DNA from: Gammaproteobacteria bacterium
Lineage (GTDB): Bacteria; Pseudomonadota; Gammaproteobacteria; Granulosicoccales; Granulosicoccaceae
Assembly (NCBI GenBank): GCA_019634245.1
Contig: JAHQVR010000126.1
Span: 1-9,413 of the forward strand
DNA: 9,413 nucleotides
Direction: 5' to 3'
Numbering within the stretch: the stretch's first letter is position 1; the number at the start of each line of letters is the position of its first letter. Made by a program: the position numbers and the translations under genes. A model generated the notes under the pieces. It was given only the letters and a program-made list of their open reading frames with translations, was not told where the DNA came from and searched no databases. Shown here in pieces: positions 1 through 6,859 of this stretch.

Positions 1-22
1 AGAAAGCATAGTAGTGCTTTCT
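1..22. repeat. Perfect inverted repeat at the window edge (hairpin)
   Basis: Two 8-base arms, AGAAAGCA (1-8) and TGCTTTCT (15-22), are exact reverse complements around the 6-base loop TAGTAG. The structure starts at the first base of the window, so the stem may extend further left. No clean run of T follows it on the plus strand (GCCTTGTATT). It could be the terminator of a gene lying to the left, or an operator or leader hairpin. The missing flank prevents a decision. Confidence 0.45.
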
Positions 23-58
23 GCCTTGTATTCACATTGATTACAAACCCCAGACATG

Positions 59-247
59 CGGACAACATATGGTCCTCAACTTTGTTCAAATCAACAACTA
101 AGAAGCGCCTTAATTATCGCCGGACAAAATATGGTTCACAATTATTCTTATGATTTTTAGAGAGTTACAGCGATCGAAACGTAGACCCGGACATCATATG
201 GTTCTAGCGGGACCAATACTTGTCCGATCCGGACAATATATGGTCCA
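59..247. repeat. Array of five 18-bp near-palindromic repeats
   Basis: Five copies of a sequence with consensus CGGACAANATATGGTYCN lie at 59-76, 121-138, 188-205, 209-226 (inverted) and 230-247. All five share CGGACA at one end and GGTCC or GGTTC at the other. The inner 16 bases are an imperfect palindrome (GGAC at one end, GTCC or GTTC at the other), and copies 1 and 3 have CATATG at the centre. Copies 3, 4 and 5 start at 188, 209 and 230, exactly 21 bp apart, about two helical turns. The first two copies are spaced more loosely (62 and 67 bp). Copies 4 and 5 also form a large imperfect hairpin around ATC. Sequence between copies is not repeated. I do not recognise the family. It could be a cooperative operator array for a gene left of the window, a REP-like element, or transposon-end debris. 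Confidence 0.75.
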
Positions 248-277
248 CGGCTTAAGAGGGGAAGGGTATACAAAAAG

Positions 278-354
<77 letters not shown>

Positions 355-413
355 GTGTAATGAAGTGGGGCGGTCAGAGTAGAATACTCCAGGCGCCTAT
401 TTGCAAGTTTACT

Positions 414-437
414 GCATTCCCGCAGGCGCGGGAATGC
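414..437 (-). terminator. Perfect 10-bp hairpin just after rpoD: terminator or REP-like element
   Basis: GCATTCCCGC (414-423) and GCGGGAATGC (428-437) are exact reverse complements with the 4-base loop AGGC, starting 12 bases beyond the rpoD stop codon. Its position and GC-rich stem suit a transcription stop for rpoD. In the rpoD direction, however, no T run follows (AGTAAACTTGC). A TTTTT run lies instead on the plus-strand side (447-451). The ATTCCCGC...GCGGGAAT arms also resemble widespread proteobacterial intergenic palindromes, so a dispersed REP-like copy is an alternative. Confidence 0.55.
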
Positions 438-449
438 TCCTTCCAATTT

Positions 450-2276
450 TTACTGCTGTTCTGAACTGTCCAAGAAACTGCGCAACTGCTCCGAACGAGT
501 AGGGTGGCGAAGCTTTCTTAGTGCTTTTGCTTCAATCTGACGTATACGCTCACGCGTTACATCAAATTGCTTGCCCACTTCTTCCAATGTGTGGTCGGTG
601 TTCATGTCAATTCCAAAACGCATTCGCAGCACTTTCGCTTCGCGCGGTGTCAGGCTAGCCAACACTTCGTGAGTAGTTTCGCCTAAACCTAAGCCGGTGG
701 CGGTTTCCACAGGTGACAAGATATTGTTGTCTTCAATGAAGTCGCCCAAGTGAGAGTCTTCATCATCCCCGATCGGTGTTTCCATGGAGATCGGCTCTTT
801 GGCAATCTTCAATACTTTACGAATCTTGTCTTCTGGCATATCCATCTTTTCAGCCAGCTCTTCAGGGGTGGCTTCGCGGCCCATCACTTGAAGCATTTGC
901 CTGGAGATTCGGTTGAGCTTATTGATCGTTTCAATCATGTGCACCGGAATTCGAATGGTGCGTGCCTGGTCGGCAATCGAACGGGTGATGGCCTGACGAA
1001 TCCACCAGGTCGCGTAGGTTGAAAACTTATAGCCACGACGGTATTCGAATTTATCGACCGCTTTCATCAAACCGATGTTGCCTTCCTGAATCAAATCCAG
1101 GAATTGCAGTCCGCGGTTGGTGTACTTCTTCGCAATGGAAATCACCAAGCGTAAGTTGGCTTCAACCATTTCTTTCTTCGCTCGGCGAGCTTTTGCTTCA
1201 CCGATAGACATACGACGGTTGATTTCTTTGAGCGAGGTGATCGGTAGCATGCCGCTGACGCAAATCTGTTGAATGCGCTGTTGGAGCATCTCAATTTCAG
1301 GTTGATGCTCTTTAATCGCATCACAGTAGGGCTTTTTGGTTTTTAGAACGCTTTCAACCCACTTTTCATTCGTTTCATTGCCCGGGAAAGAATCGATGAA
1401 GACATCACGAGGCATTTTGCAGTTCTTAATGCAGATGTCGCGAACTTGTCTTTCTAACGAGCGAATGCGATCTACCTGACCACGCAGGCCGGAAGTAATG
1501 GTGGCAACGAAAGCCGGGGAGTATTTGAACTCTAAGAAGATCTTGGAGACCTTCTCCATAGCGGCCTTGCCTTTGTCATCCTGGATACCGCCAGAAGCGT
1601 CTATCAGTTTTAACGCCTTGGCGTATTCACGCGCCAACGCTTTCATGCGGCGATTCACTTCTTCGACATCAGGCCCGGTATCCACTGGCTCATCATCGGC
1701 CGCTTCAGCTTTATCTGCCGGAGTTTGTGCCTGTTGAATGGTGTCATCGAGTTCGCGAAAATTGACGATGACATCGCTTAGGCGAGTTTGCTCATCAACG
1801 ACTTGTTGATAACGTTCTAGCAACAGGTTGATGGTTTCGGGGTAGCAGCCAAGGGCGGTCAAGGCCTGAAGCAGGCCATCTTCGATGCGCTTGGCGATTT
1901 CAATCTCACCTTCGCGAGTGAGCAGCTCGACCGTACCCATTTCACGCATATACATACGTACCGGATCGGTGGTGCGGCCAAACTCGCCATCGACAGTGGC
2001 CAGCACGGCGGCAGCTTCATCGGCGGCGTCTTCGTCGGCGCTGGTGCTCGAGTCGTTGAGGATCAGCGTGTCCGATTCGGGGGCGACTTCGCCCACGGTG
2101 ATGCCCATATCGCCGATCATGGCGATGATCTCTTCAACCTGCTCTGGGTCGACAATGCCGTCGGGGAGGTGGTCGTTGACCTCGGCGTAGGTTAGATAGC
2201 CTTGCTCCTTGCCCTTAGCGATCAGATCCTTGAGGTTGGTCTGCTGGTTTTTATCCATTGCCATTGGCTTGGTCAC
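450..2276 (-). CDS. rpoD: RNA polymerase primary sigma factor RpoD (sigma-70)
   Basis: This is the primary sigma factor, which directs core RNA polymerase to housekeeping promoters. The 608-residue product has the full architecture. Region 1.1 is at about 8-75 ([17 protein letters not shown]), with an acidic linker to about 100. Region 1.2 is at about 103-133 ([11 protein letters not shown]). A non-conserved insertion at about 135-365 carries an acidic stretch near 186-205. Region 2 is at about 369-448, including the -10 recognition and melting part ([17 protein letters not shown]). Region 3 is at about 449-525. Region 4 is at about 541-603, with the -35-binding helix-turn-helix ([18 protein letters not shown]). 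Length matches the gammaproteobacterial family. The start taken is GTG at 2276, supported by AGAGA eight bases upstream. ATG codons at residues 5 and 7 are alternatives, and homologues begin near residue 7. The gene stands divergent to tkt rather than behind dnaG, and tRNA-Ile2 lies downstream. No frameshift or missing motif is seen. Confidence 0.98.
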   Translation of the reverse strand: MTKPMAMDKNQQTNLKDLIAKGKEQGYLTYAEVNDHLPDGIVDPEQVEEIIAMIGDMGITVGEVAPESDTLILNDSSTSADEDAADEAAAVLATVDGEFGRTTDPVRMYMREMGTVELLTREGEIEIAKRIEDGLLQALTALGCYPETINLLLERYQQVVDEQTRLSDVIVNFRELDDTIQQAQTPADKAEAADDEPVDTGPDVEEVNRRMKALAREYAKALKLIDASGGIQDDKGKAAMEKVSKIFLEFKYSPAFVATITSGLRGQVDRIRSLERQVRDICIKNCKMPRDVFIDSFPGNETNEKWVESVLKTKKPYCDAIKEHQPEIEMLQQRIQQICVSGMLPITSLKEINRRMSIGEAKARRAKKEMVEANLRLVISIAKKYTNRGLQFLDLIQEGNIGLMKAVDKFEYRRGYKFSTYATWWIRQAITRSIADQARTIRIPVHMIETINKLNRISRQMLQVMGREATPEELAEKMDMPEDKIRKVLKIAKEPISMETPIGDDEDSHLGDFIEDNNILSPVETATGLGLGETTHEVLASLTPREAKVLRMRFGIDMNTDHTLEEVGKQFDVTRERIRQIEAKALRKLRHPTRSEQLRSFLDSSEQQ

Positions 2277-2284
2277 GTCATAGA

Positions 2285-2289
2285 TCTCT
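2285..2289 (-). promoter_or_regulatory. Ribosome binding site of rpoD
   Basis: On the minus strand AGAGA lies eight bases before the GTG at 2276-2274. The ATG codons at residues 5 (2264) and 7 (2258) have no comparable motif at a proper distance. This favours the GTG start, although similarity to other RpoD proteins begins only near the second ATG. Confidence 0.5.
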
Positions 2290-2391
2290 TTGGTGAGGCT
2301 AACCCGCTATTTTACTGTGCTGGGCTTAATTTGTATAGCGCTCAGTAGCCTGAAAGTATTAGTTAATTCGCAGGCCCTAGACGCAGGTAGA

Positions 2392-2417
2392 ATGGGGCCT
2401 CTTGGCGATATACCAAG
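2392..2417 (-). promoter_or_regulatory. Candidate heat-shock (sigma-32 type) promoter for rpoD
   Basis: On the minus strand CTTGGT (2417-2412) is followed after 14 bases by CCCCAT (2397-2392) and then TCTA. The sigma-32 consensus is CTTGAA, 13-17 bases, CCCCAT. The -10 part matches fully and the -35 part at four of six positions, with correct spacing. It would give an rpoD leader of roughly 105 bases. A heat-shock promoter driving rpoD is known in E. coli, which makes this plausible. The elements overlap an inverted repeat (2399-2419), so the match could be incidental. Confidence 0.35.
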
Positions 2418-2419
2418 AG
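2399..2419. repeat. Inverted repeat in the rpoD-tkt intergenic region
   Basis: CTCTTGG (2399-2405) and CCAAGAG (2413-2419) are perfect reverse complements around the 7-base spacer CGATATA. The element sits about midway between the two divergent genes, so it could be an operator or a leader hairpin. No T run follows on either strand, so it is not an evident terminator. Confidence 0.5.
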
Positions 2420-2463
2420 AAGTTGGGGGTGCGTCACAAGGTTTGAAAGGCTCCTTCATCAAT

Positions 2464-2480
2464 ATGTAGCTTTGTTACAT
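2464..2480. promoter_or_regulatory. Candidate HexR operator upstream of tkt
   Basis: ATGTAGCTTTGTTACAT is an imperfect palindrome with perfect ATGTA/TACAT outer arms. Its inner 15 bases (2465-2479) match the gammaproteobacterial HexR consensus TGTARTWWWATTACA, as I recall it, at 13 of 15 positions. HexR is an RpiR-family regulator of central carbon genes that is released from DNA by KDPG. The site ends one base before the likely -10 element of tkt (CATAAT, 2481-2486), where a bound protein would block the promoter. HexR regulons in several gammaproteobacteria include gap, pgk and pentose-phosphate genes, which fits the downstream cluster. No hexR gene is in the window. Confidence 0.5.
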
Positions 2481-2525
2481 CATAATAGGCGTCTCCGACG
2501 CTTGCTCAAACGACACAACCAACGT

Positions 2526-2530
2526 GAGGA
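2526..2530 (+). promoter_or_regulatory. Ribosome binding site of tkt, deciding its start
   Basis: GAGGA lies eight bases before the ATG at 2539. An in-frame GTG at 2524 overlaps this motif and would add only five residues unlike transketolase N-termini. The ATG is therefore the start. Confidence 0.85.
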
Positions 2531-2538
2531 ATCACACC

Positions 2539-4527
2539 ATGGCCAACCGCCGTGAGCTAGCTAATGCCATCCGAGCCTTGAGCATGGATGCGGTCCAACA
2601 GGCAAAATCAGGCCATCCTGGTGCTCCCATGGGCATGGCGGACATTGCCGAAGTGCTCTGGAATGATTTCCTTAGCCACAATCCCAATAATCCGAACTGG
2701 CCCAATCGTGATCGCTTCGTGTTATCCAACGGCCACGGATCAATGTTGCTTTATTCCCTTTTGCATCTATCGGGCTACGAATTGCCCATAGAAGAATTGA
2801 AAAATTTTCGGCAGCTGCATTCGAAAACCCCGGGGCACCCCGAATATGGCTATGCACCCGGTGTAGAGACGACCACAGGGCCGTTGGGGCAGGGTGTTGC
2901 CAATGCCGTGGGTATGGCGATGGCCGAGCGTACTCTGGCCGCCCAGTTCAACCAGCCGGGGCATGAGATCGTCGATCACTTTACCTACGTATTTATGGGT
3001 GACGGATGTTTGATGGAAGGGATATCCCACGAAGTCTGTTCGCTGGCGGGCACTTTGAAACTTGGCAAATTGATAGGTATCTACGACGACAATGGAATTT
3101 CTATCGACGGTGAAGTGGAAGGGTGGTTTACCGACGATACAGTCAAGCGATTTGAGAGTTATGGCTGGGAAGTGATCTCGAATGTTGATGGGCATGACGC
3201 CGAGGCGATTTTGAACGCTCTGAGTAAAGCGAAACAATCCACTGAAAAGCCTACGTTGATTTGTTGTCAGACCACCATCGGTTTTGGGTCTCCGAACAAG
3301 GGCGGCAAAGAAAGTAGTCATGGTGCGCCTTTGGGTGACGATGAAATTGCCTTGGTTCGACAAGAGCTGAACTGGCCACACGAGCCGTTTGTGATTCCCA
3401 ATTCTATTTATGAAGCTTGGAATGCCAGTGATAAAGGCACACAGGCTGAAGCCACCTGGCAGATGGCGTTTGATAAGTATCGCTCGGAGCATGCAGAACT
3501 CGCTGCAGAGTTTGAACGTCGAATGCTGGGTAATTTACCGGCGAATTGGGCTGAGGAATCGTCGGGTTATATCAGTGAAGTAGTTGAAAAGGCAGAGAGT
3601 ATCGCGTCGCGTAAGGCTTCGCAGAATGCGTTAAATGGTTTTGGCCCACTGCTTCCAGAATTACTGGGTGGATCTGCGGATTTGGCAGGCTCGAACAACA
3701 CCCTGTGGAGTGGTTCGGTCGGTATACAAAATGATCCTGCAGGCAACTACGTTTACTATGGCGTGCGCGAATTTGGAATGGCAGCCATTGCTAATGGCGT
3801 CGTGTTGCACGGTGGCTTGAAGCCCTATTCAGCGACCTTTTTAATGTTTTCAGAATATGCTCGCAACGCTCTTCGCATGGCGGCTCTGATGGGCCTACCG
3901 AATATATTCGTATTTACACACGACTCCATTGGTCTGGGGGAAGATGGTCCAACACATCAACCTGTTGAGCAAATGGCAACGCTGCGGTTGATGCCACGCA
4001 TGTCGTTATGGCGACCGTGCGATTCTGTGGAATCTGCCGTTGCCTGGCAGCAAGCCATTGAACGAACCGACGGCCCAAGCAGCCTGGTGTTCAGTCGCCA
4101 AACGTTGCAGCATCAATCTCGCGACGATGAACAGATAAAGAATATTTCACGTGGAGCTTATGTGCTGTATGAGCCAGACAAAACGCCAGAGGCGATATTA
4201 ATTGCAACGGGGTCAGAGGTGAGTTTGGCGATGGAGGCGGCAGCGTTGTTAAACGACAACGGACTCGCTACGCGTGTTGTGTCAATGCCTAACACTCAGG
4301 TGTTCGATTCGCAAGATGCCAGTTACCAAGAAGCGGTTTTGCCACCTGATATTACTAAGCGAGTTGCGGTGGAGGCTGGTAGCAGTGATCTGTGGCGCAA
4401 GTACGTCGGCCTGACCGGTGACGTGATGGGTATAGACACCTTTGGCGAATCTGCACCGGCATCCGATGCATTTTCTCATTTTGGATTTACTGCCGAAAAC
4501 TTGGCTAAAAAACTACAACAACTATAG
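2539..4527 (+). CDS. tkt: Transketolase
   Basis: A thiamine-diphosphate enzyme that moves two-carbon ketol units between sugar phosphates. It connects the non-oxidative pentose-phosphate pathway with glycolysis and, in autotrophs, the Calvin cycle. The 662-residue protein has three domains in order: a pyrophosphate-binding domain (about 1-330), a pyrimidine-binding domain (about 350-525) and a C-terminal domain (about 540-662). Active-site residues fall at the same numbers as in the E. coli enzyme: H26 (SGHPGAPMG), H66 (SNGHGS), H100 (PGH), the GDG...DDN cofactor motif at 154-185, H261, catalytic E411 (YGVREFGM), D469 and H473 (EDGPTHQP), and R520 (FSR). Length is typical and the protein appears intact. 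It is the first gene of a plus-strand cluster, with gap following after 14 bases. A HexR-like site lies at its promoter. The sequence does not distinguish a housekeeping role from a Calvin-cycle one, but no Rubisco or phosphoribulokinase gene is present here. Confidence 0.98.
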   Translation: MANRRELANAIRALSMDAVQQAKSGHPGAPMGMADIAEVLWNDFLSHNPNNPNWPNRDRFVLSNGHGSMLLYSLLHLSGYELPIEELKNFRQLHSKTPGHPEYGYAPGVETTTGPLGQGVANAVGMAMAERTLAAQFNQPGHEIVDHFTYVFMGDGCLMEGISHEVCSLAGTLKLGKLIGIYDDNGISIDGEVEGWFTDDTVKRFESYGWEVISNVDGHDAEAILNALSKAKQSTEKPTLICCQTTIGFGSPNKGGKESSHGAPLGDDEIALVRQELNWPHEPFVIPNSIYEAWNASDKGTQAEATWQMAFDKYRSEHAELAAEFERRMLGNLPANWAEESSGYISEVVEKAESIASRKASQNALNGFGPLLPELLGGSADLAGSNNTLWSGSVGIQNDPAGNYVYYGVREFGMAAIANGVVLHGGLKPYSATFLMFSEYARNALRMAALMGLPNIFVFTHDSIGLGEDGPTHQPVEQMATLRLMPRMSLWRPCDSVESAVAWQQAIERTDGPSSLVFSRQTLQHQSRDDEQIKNISRGAYVLYEPDKTPEAILIATGSEVSLAMEAAALLNDNGLATRVVSMPNTQVFDSQDASYQEAVLPPDITKRVAVEAGSSDLWRKYVGLTGDVMGIDTFGESAPASDAFSHFGFTAENLAKKLQQL

Positions 4528-4541
4528 AGGTTAAATAAAGT

Positions 4542-5543
4542 ATGGCGATTAAAGTTGCTATCAACGGATATGGGCGTATTGGCCGAAATATTTTAAGGGC
4601 AATCGTCGAGCAAGGGCTGACAGATCAATTTGATGTTGTGGCCATCAACGATTTGGGCGCCCCAGATGTCAACGCTCATCTGACTAAATACGACACCACT
4701 CACGGCACCTTTAACGCCGATGTTTCGGTGGATGGTCAAGACCTGATTGTCAATGGGGACCGATTCAAGGTGTTCGCAGAGCGTGATCCTTCCAAACTGC
4801 CATGGAAAGACCTCGACGTTGATGTCGTTCTGGAATGTACCGGACACTTTCGGGATCGTGAAAAAGCTGGAATGCACTTAGCGGCGGGCGCTAAAAAAGT
4901 GATTATCTCAGCGCCTGCCAAAGGCGAGGTCGACGCCACGGTGGTGTTTGGGGTGAACGAGGGTGTGCTCAAATCGTCTGACCAGATAATCTCTAATGCT
5001 TCATGCACAACGAACTGCTTAGCACCGATGGCCAAAGCGCTGAATGATGCCGTGGGAATTGAATCGGGATTGATGACCACCGTGCATGCGTATACCAATG
5101 GCCAGGTGTTGGCAGATTCGTATCACAGCGATTTGCGCCGAGCACGATCAGCGACTATGTCAATGATCCCCACGACCACGGGTGCGGCGGTTGCTGTAGG
5201 ACTAGTGCTGCCGGAGCTGGTGGGTAAGCTTGATGGCTTTGCTATGCGAGTGCCAACATTGAATGTCTCCATCGTTGATCTAACGTTCAAAGCGGGAAGG
5301 GAAACCTCTGTGGACGAGATCAACAGCATCATGAAGGCGGCTGCCGATGGAAAAGTCATTGGTTATAGTGAGGCACCATTGGTGTCGATTGATTACAACC
5401 ACACCAGCACCTCTTCAAACTTTGACGCAAATTTGACACGATTACTCGATGGGAACCTAGTGAAAGTGTGTAGCTGGTACGATAATGAGTGGGGTTTCTC
5501 CTGTCGTATGCTCGACACCGCTCAGGCGTTAATGAAGGCTTAA
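4542..5543 (+). CDS. gap: Glyceraldehyde-3-phosphate dehydrogenase, type I
   Basis: Oxidises and phosphorylates glyceraldehyde 3-phosphate to 1,3-bisphosphoglycerate, reversibly, in the cytoplasm. The 333-residue protein has an N-terminal Rossmann nucleotide-binding domain with INGYGRIGR (7-15) and the ribose-binding aspartate in AINDL (D37). The catalytic Cys155 lies in SNASCTTNC and its partner His182 in TTVHAYT. The C-terminal part ends in the usual WYDNEWGFS (312-320). Against erythrose-4-phosphate dehydrogenase, which occupies a similar place in some tkt-pgk clusters, are the HAYTN motif and the [13 protein letters not shown] segment, both of GAPDH type. The S-loop reads [14 protein letters not shown], as in enzymes able to work in either direction. 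Preference for NAD or NADP cannot be settled by eye. AGAGG at 4526-4530 overlaps the tkt stop codon 11 bases before the ATG, and pgk follows 7 bases after the stop. The layout indicates co-transcription with both neighbours. Confidence 0.97.
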   Translation: MAIKVAINGYGRIGRNILRAIVEQGLTDQFDVVAINDLGAPDVNAHLTKYDTTHGTFNADVSVDGQDLIVNGDRFKVFAERDPSKLPWKDLDVDVVLECTGHFRDREKAGMHLAAGAKKVIISAPAKGEVDATVVFGVNEGVLKSSDQIISNASCTTNCLAPMAKALNDAVGIESGLMTTVHAYTNGQVLADSYHSDLRRARSATMSMIPTTTGAAVAVGLVLPELVGKLDGFAMRVPTLNVSIVDLTFKAGRETSVDEINSIMKAAADGKVIGYSEAPLVSIDYNHTSTSSNFDANLTRLLDGNLVKVCSWYDNEWGFSCRMLDTAQALMKA

Positions 5544-5550
5544 TTTACTT

Positions 5551-6726
5551 ATGAAGTTAATGACGACTCAACCGCTTGCCGGTCAGCGGCTGCTCATTCG
5601 GCAAGATTTAAATGTGCCGATTGATGAGGGCGTGATTACTTCAGACAAACGCATACGAGCTTCTCTTCATACGTTGCAGTATGCGATTTCGGCCGGTGCG
5701 AAAGTCATGGTTATGTCGCATCTGGGTAGGCCTACCGAAGGAGAGCCATCAGCAGCGGATTCGTTAGCACCAGTGGCGGCCAAGCTGTCAGAGCTTTTGG
5801 GTCAACCGGTGCCACTAATTACTAACTATCTAGATGTGGTGCCGGAGTTGGAAGATGGGCAAGTCGCTTTGCTCGAAAACGTGCGTTTTAATGTCGGAGA
5901 AAAGGCCGACGATGAGGCTCTTGCACGGCAATATGCTCAGTTGTGCGATGTCTATGCGATGGATGCGTTTGGAACGGCGCATCGTGCACAAGCCTCAACC
6001 CATGGAGTTGGGCTCTATGCACCGGTGGCTTGTGCAGGGCCGCTGCTCGCCACGGAATTAGATGCTTTAACTAAGGCGTTACACAATCCTGCTAAACCGT
6101 TGGTGGCGATCGTGGGTGGTTCGAAAGTATCTACTAAGCTCTCAGTGTTAGAGGCATTGGGTGAAAAAGTGGATCAACTTATTGTCGGCGGTGGAATCGC
6201 TAATACGTTTATAGCGGCCAGTGGTCATCCGGTGGGGCAATCGTTGTACGAAGAAGGACTCACCGACCAAGCGAAGGCATTGATGGAAAAAGCTCAGTCC
6301 CGAGGCGCCGACATTCCAGTACCTTCCGATGTCGTCGTTGCCAAAGCATTCTCGGCCGATGCAGCGGCACGTGTGGTCCCGGTGAATGAGGTTGAACAGG
6401 ACGATTTGATTCTGGATATCGGCCCGGAGACCGCCCAGAGTTTTGGCAAGCTGCTATCTGATGCAAACACCATCATTTGGAACGGACCTGTCGGGGTGTT
6501 TGAGTTTGACGCTTTTGCTGGTGGAACCGAAGCCTTATCAAAATCCATTGCAGAATCGACTGCCTTTTCTATCGCCGGCGGCGGAGATACGCTGGCTGCA
6601 GTGGATAAATTTGGCATCGAAGAGCAGGTCTCTTACATCTCCACTGGGGGCGGCGCTTTTCTCGAATTCGTTGAGGGAAAAATACTACCGGCCGTGAAGA
6701 TGCTCAAGAGTCGGGATTCTGACTGA
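5551..6726 (+). CDS. pgk: Phosphoglycerate kinase
   Basis: Transfers phosphate between 1,3-bisphosphoglycerate and ADP, giving 3-phosphoglycerate and ATP, reversibly, in the cytoplasm. It takes the product of the upstream gap gene. The 391-residue monomer has the two-lobed fold. The N-lobe holds the signature RQDLNVP (17-23), the substrate-binding HLGRP (57-61), R112 in ENVRF and R145 in DAFGTAHR. The hinge region contains GGSKVSTK (189-196). The C-lobe holds the nucleotide-binding GGGIANTF (213-220), WNGPVGVFE (310-318) and GGGDT (343-347). All catalytic elements are intact and the length is close to that of Pseudomonas Pgk. The ATG at 5551 is used. A second ATG at residue 4 (5560) cannot be excluded, since the only ribosome-binding motif, AAGG at 5535-5538, is 12 bases from the first ATG. 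The gene lies 7 bases after gap and is almost certainly translated from the same message. Confidence 0.98.
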   Translation: MKLMTTQPLAGQRLLIRQDLNVPIDEGVITSDKRIRASLHTLQYAISAGAKVMVMSHLGRPTEGEPSAADSLAPVAAKLSELLGQPVPLITNYLDVVPELEDGQVALLENVRFNVGEKADDEALARQYAQLCDVYAMDAFGTAHRAQASTHGVGLYAPVACAGPLLATELDALTKALHNPAKPLVAIVGGSKVSTKLSVLEALGEKVDQLIVGGGIANTFIAASGHPVGQSLYEEGLTDQAKALMEKAQSRGADIPVPSDVVVAKAFSADAAARVVPVNEVEQDDLILDIGPETAQSFGKLLSDANTIIWNGPVGVFEFDAFAGGTEALSKSIAESTAFSIAGGGDTLAAVDKFGIEEQVSYISTGGGAFLEFVEGKILPAVKMLKSRDSD

Positions 6727-6727
6727 C

Positions 6728-6742
6728 TGGCCCGATACTTGC
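6728..6742 (+). promoter_or_regulatory. Weak candidate sigma-54 promoter upstream of fbaB
   Basis: TGGCCCGATACTTGC begins directly after the pgk stop codon. It matches the sigma-54 pattern TGGCACG-N4-TTGC except at one position, and the GG and GC doublets are exactly 10 bases apart. Transcription would start near 6754, leaving a leader of about 105 bases before fbaB. The motif is short enough to occur by chance, and no enhancer site or activator gene is visible. Confidence 0.25.
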
Positions 6743-6772
6743 GCCAATCCCCTGAATGCATTATTGCTAGTG

Positions 6773-6784
6773 AAATAGCTATTT
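6773..6784. repeat. 12-bp perfect palindrome between pgk and fbaB
   Basis: AAATAGCTATTT is its own reverse complement and lies about 75 bases before the fbaB start. A second small self-complementary stretch, GGCC-GGA-GGCC, follows at 6790-6800. The 133-base gap is much longer than the 7-14 bases between the other genes of the cluster, so a regulatory site is plausible. I do not recognise the binding protein. Confidence 0.35.
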
Positions 6785-6848
6785 AATGTGGCCGGAGGCC
6801 TGCCGCTGTATGTCTGCGATGGGCAAATAAGCCGTCAAAAAACTGTAT

Positions 6849-6853
6849 GGGGA
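6849..6853 (+). promoter_or_regulatory. Ribosome binding site of fbaB, deciding its start
   Basis: GGGGA lies six bases before the ATG at 6860. The frame stays open upstream to a GTG at 6788, but the 24 extra residues do not resemble any aldolase N-terminus. E. coli FbaB begins with the same MTD as the protein read from 6860. Confidence 0.8.
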
Positions 6854-6859
6854 TCATTG

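Larger units (their letters stand above)
2277..2538. other. Divergent intergenic region between rpoD and tkt
   Basis: These 262 bases contain no credible gene and must carry the promoters of both divergent units. In the tkt direction, CATAAT (2481-2486) is a good -10 element, but no good -35 hexamer lies 16-18 bases before it, which suggests an activated or weak promoter. The tkt leader would be about 45 bases and contains a small hairpin, GCGTC-TCC-GACGC (2489-2501). In the rpoD direction, TATACA (revcomp of 2332-2337) and TAAAAT (revcomp of 2309-2314) are possible -10 elements without good partners. The HexR-like site, the heat-shock-like promoter and the inverted repeat are listed separately. 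Confidence 0.6.

Noticed and set aside
59..247. CRISPR array
   Set aside because: The repeats are degenerate, one copy is inverted, and spacers vary from 3 to 49 bases. No cas gene is seen.
2524..2538. GTG start giving transketolase five extra residues
   Set aside because: The GTG overlaps the GAGGA ribosome-binding motif that is correctly spaced for the ATG at 2539, and active-site numbering from that ATG equals E. coli numbering.
2767..3492. 241-codon open frame antisense to tkt
   Set aside because: It lies wholly inside an intact, conserved transketolase gene and its translation has no recognisable features, so it is a shadow of the codon pattern.
4542..5543. Erythrose-4-phosphate dehydrogenase (epd) instead of gap
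   Set aside because: The neighbourhood suggested epd, but the sequence around the active-site histidine (HAYTN) and the [13 protein letters not shown] stretch are of GAPDH type.
6788..6859. 24-residue N-terminal extension of the aldolase from GTG
   Set aside because: The extension does not resemble FbaB, and a GGGGA motif precedes the ATG at 6860, where the homologous protein begins.
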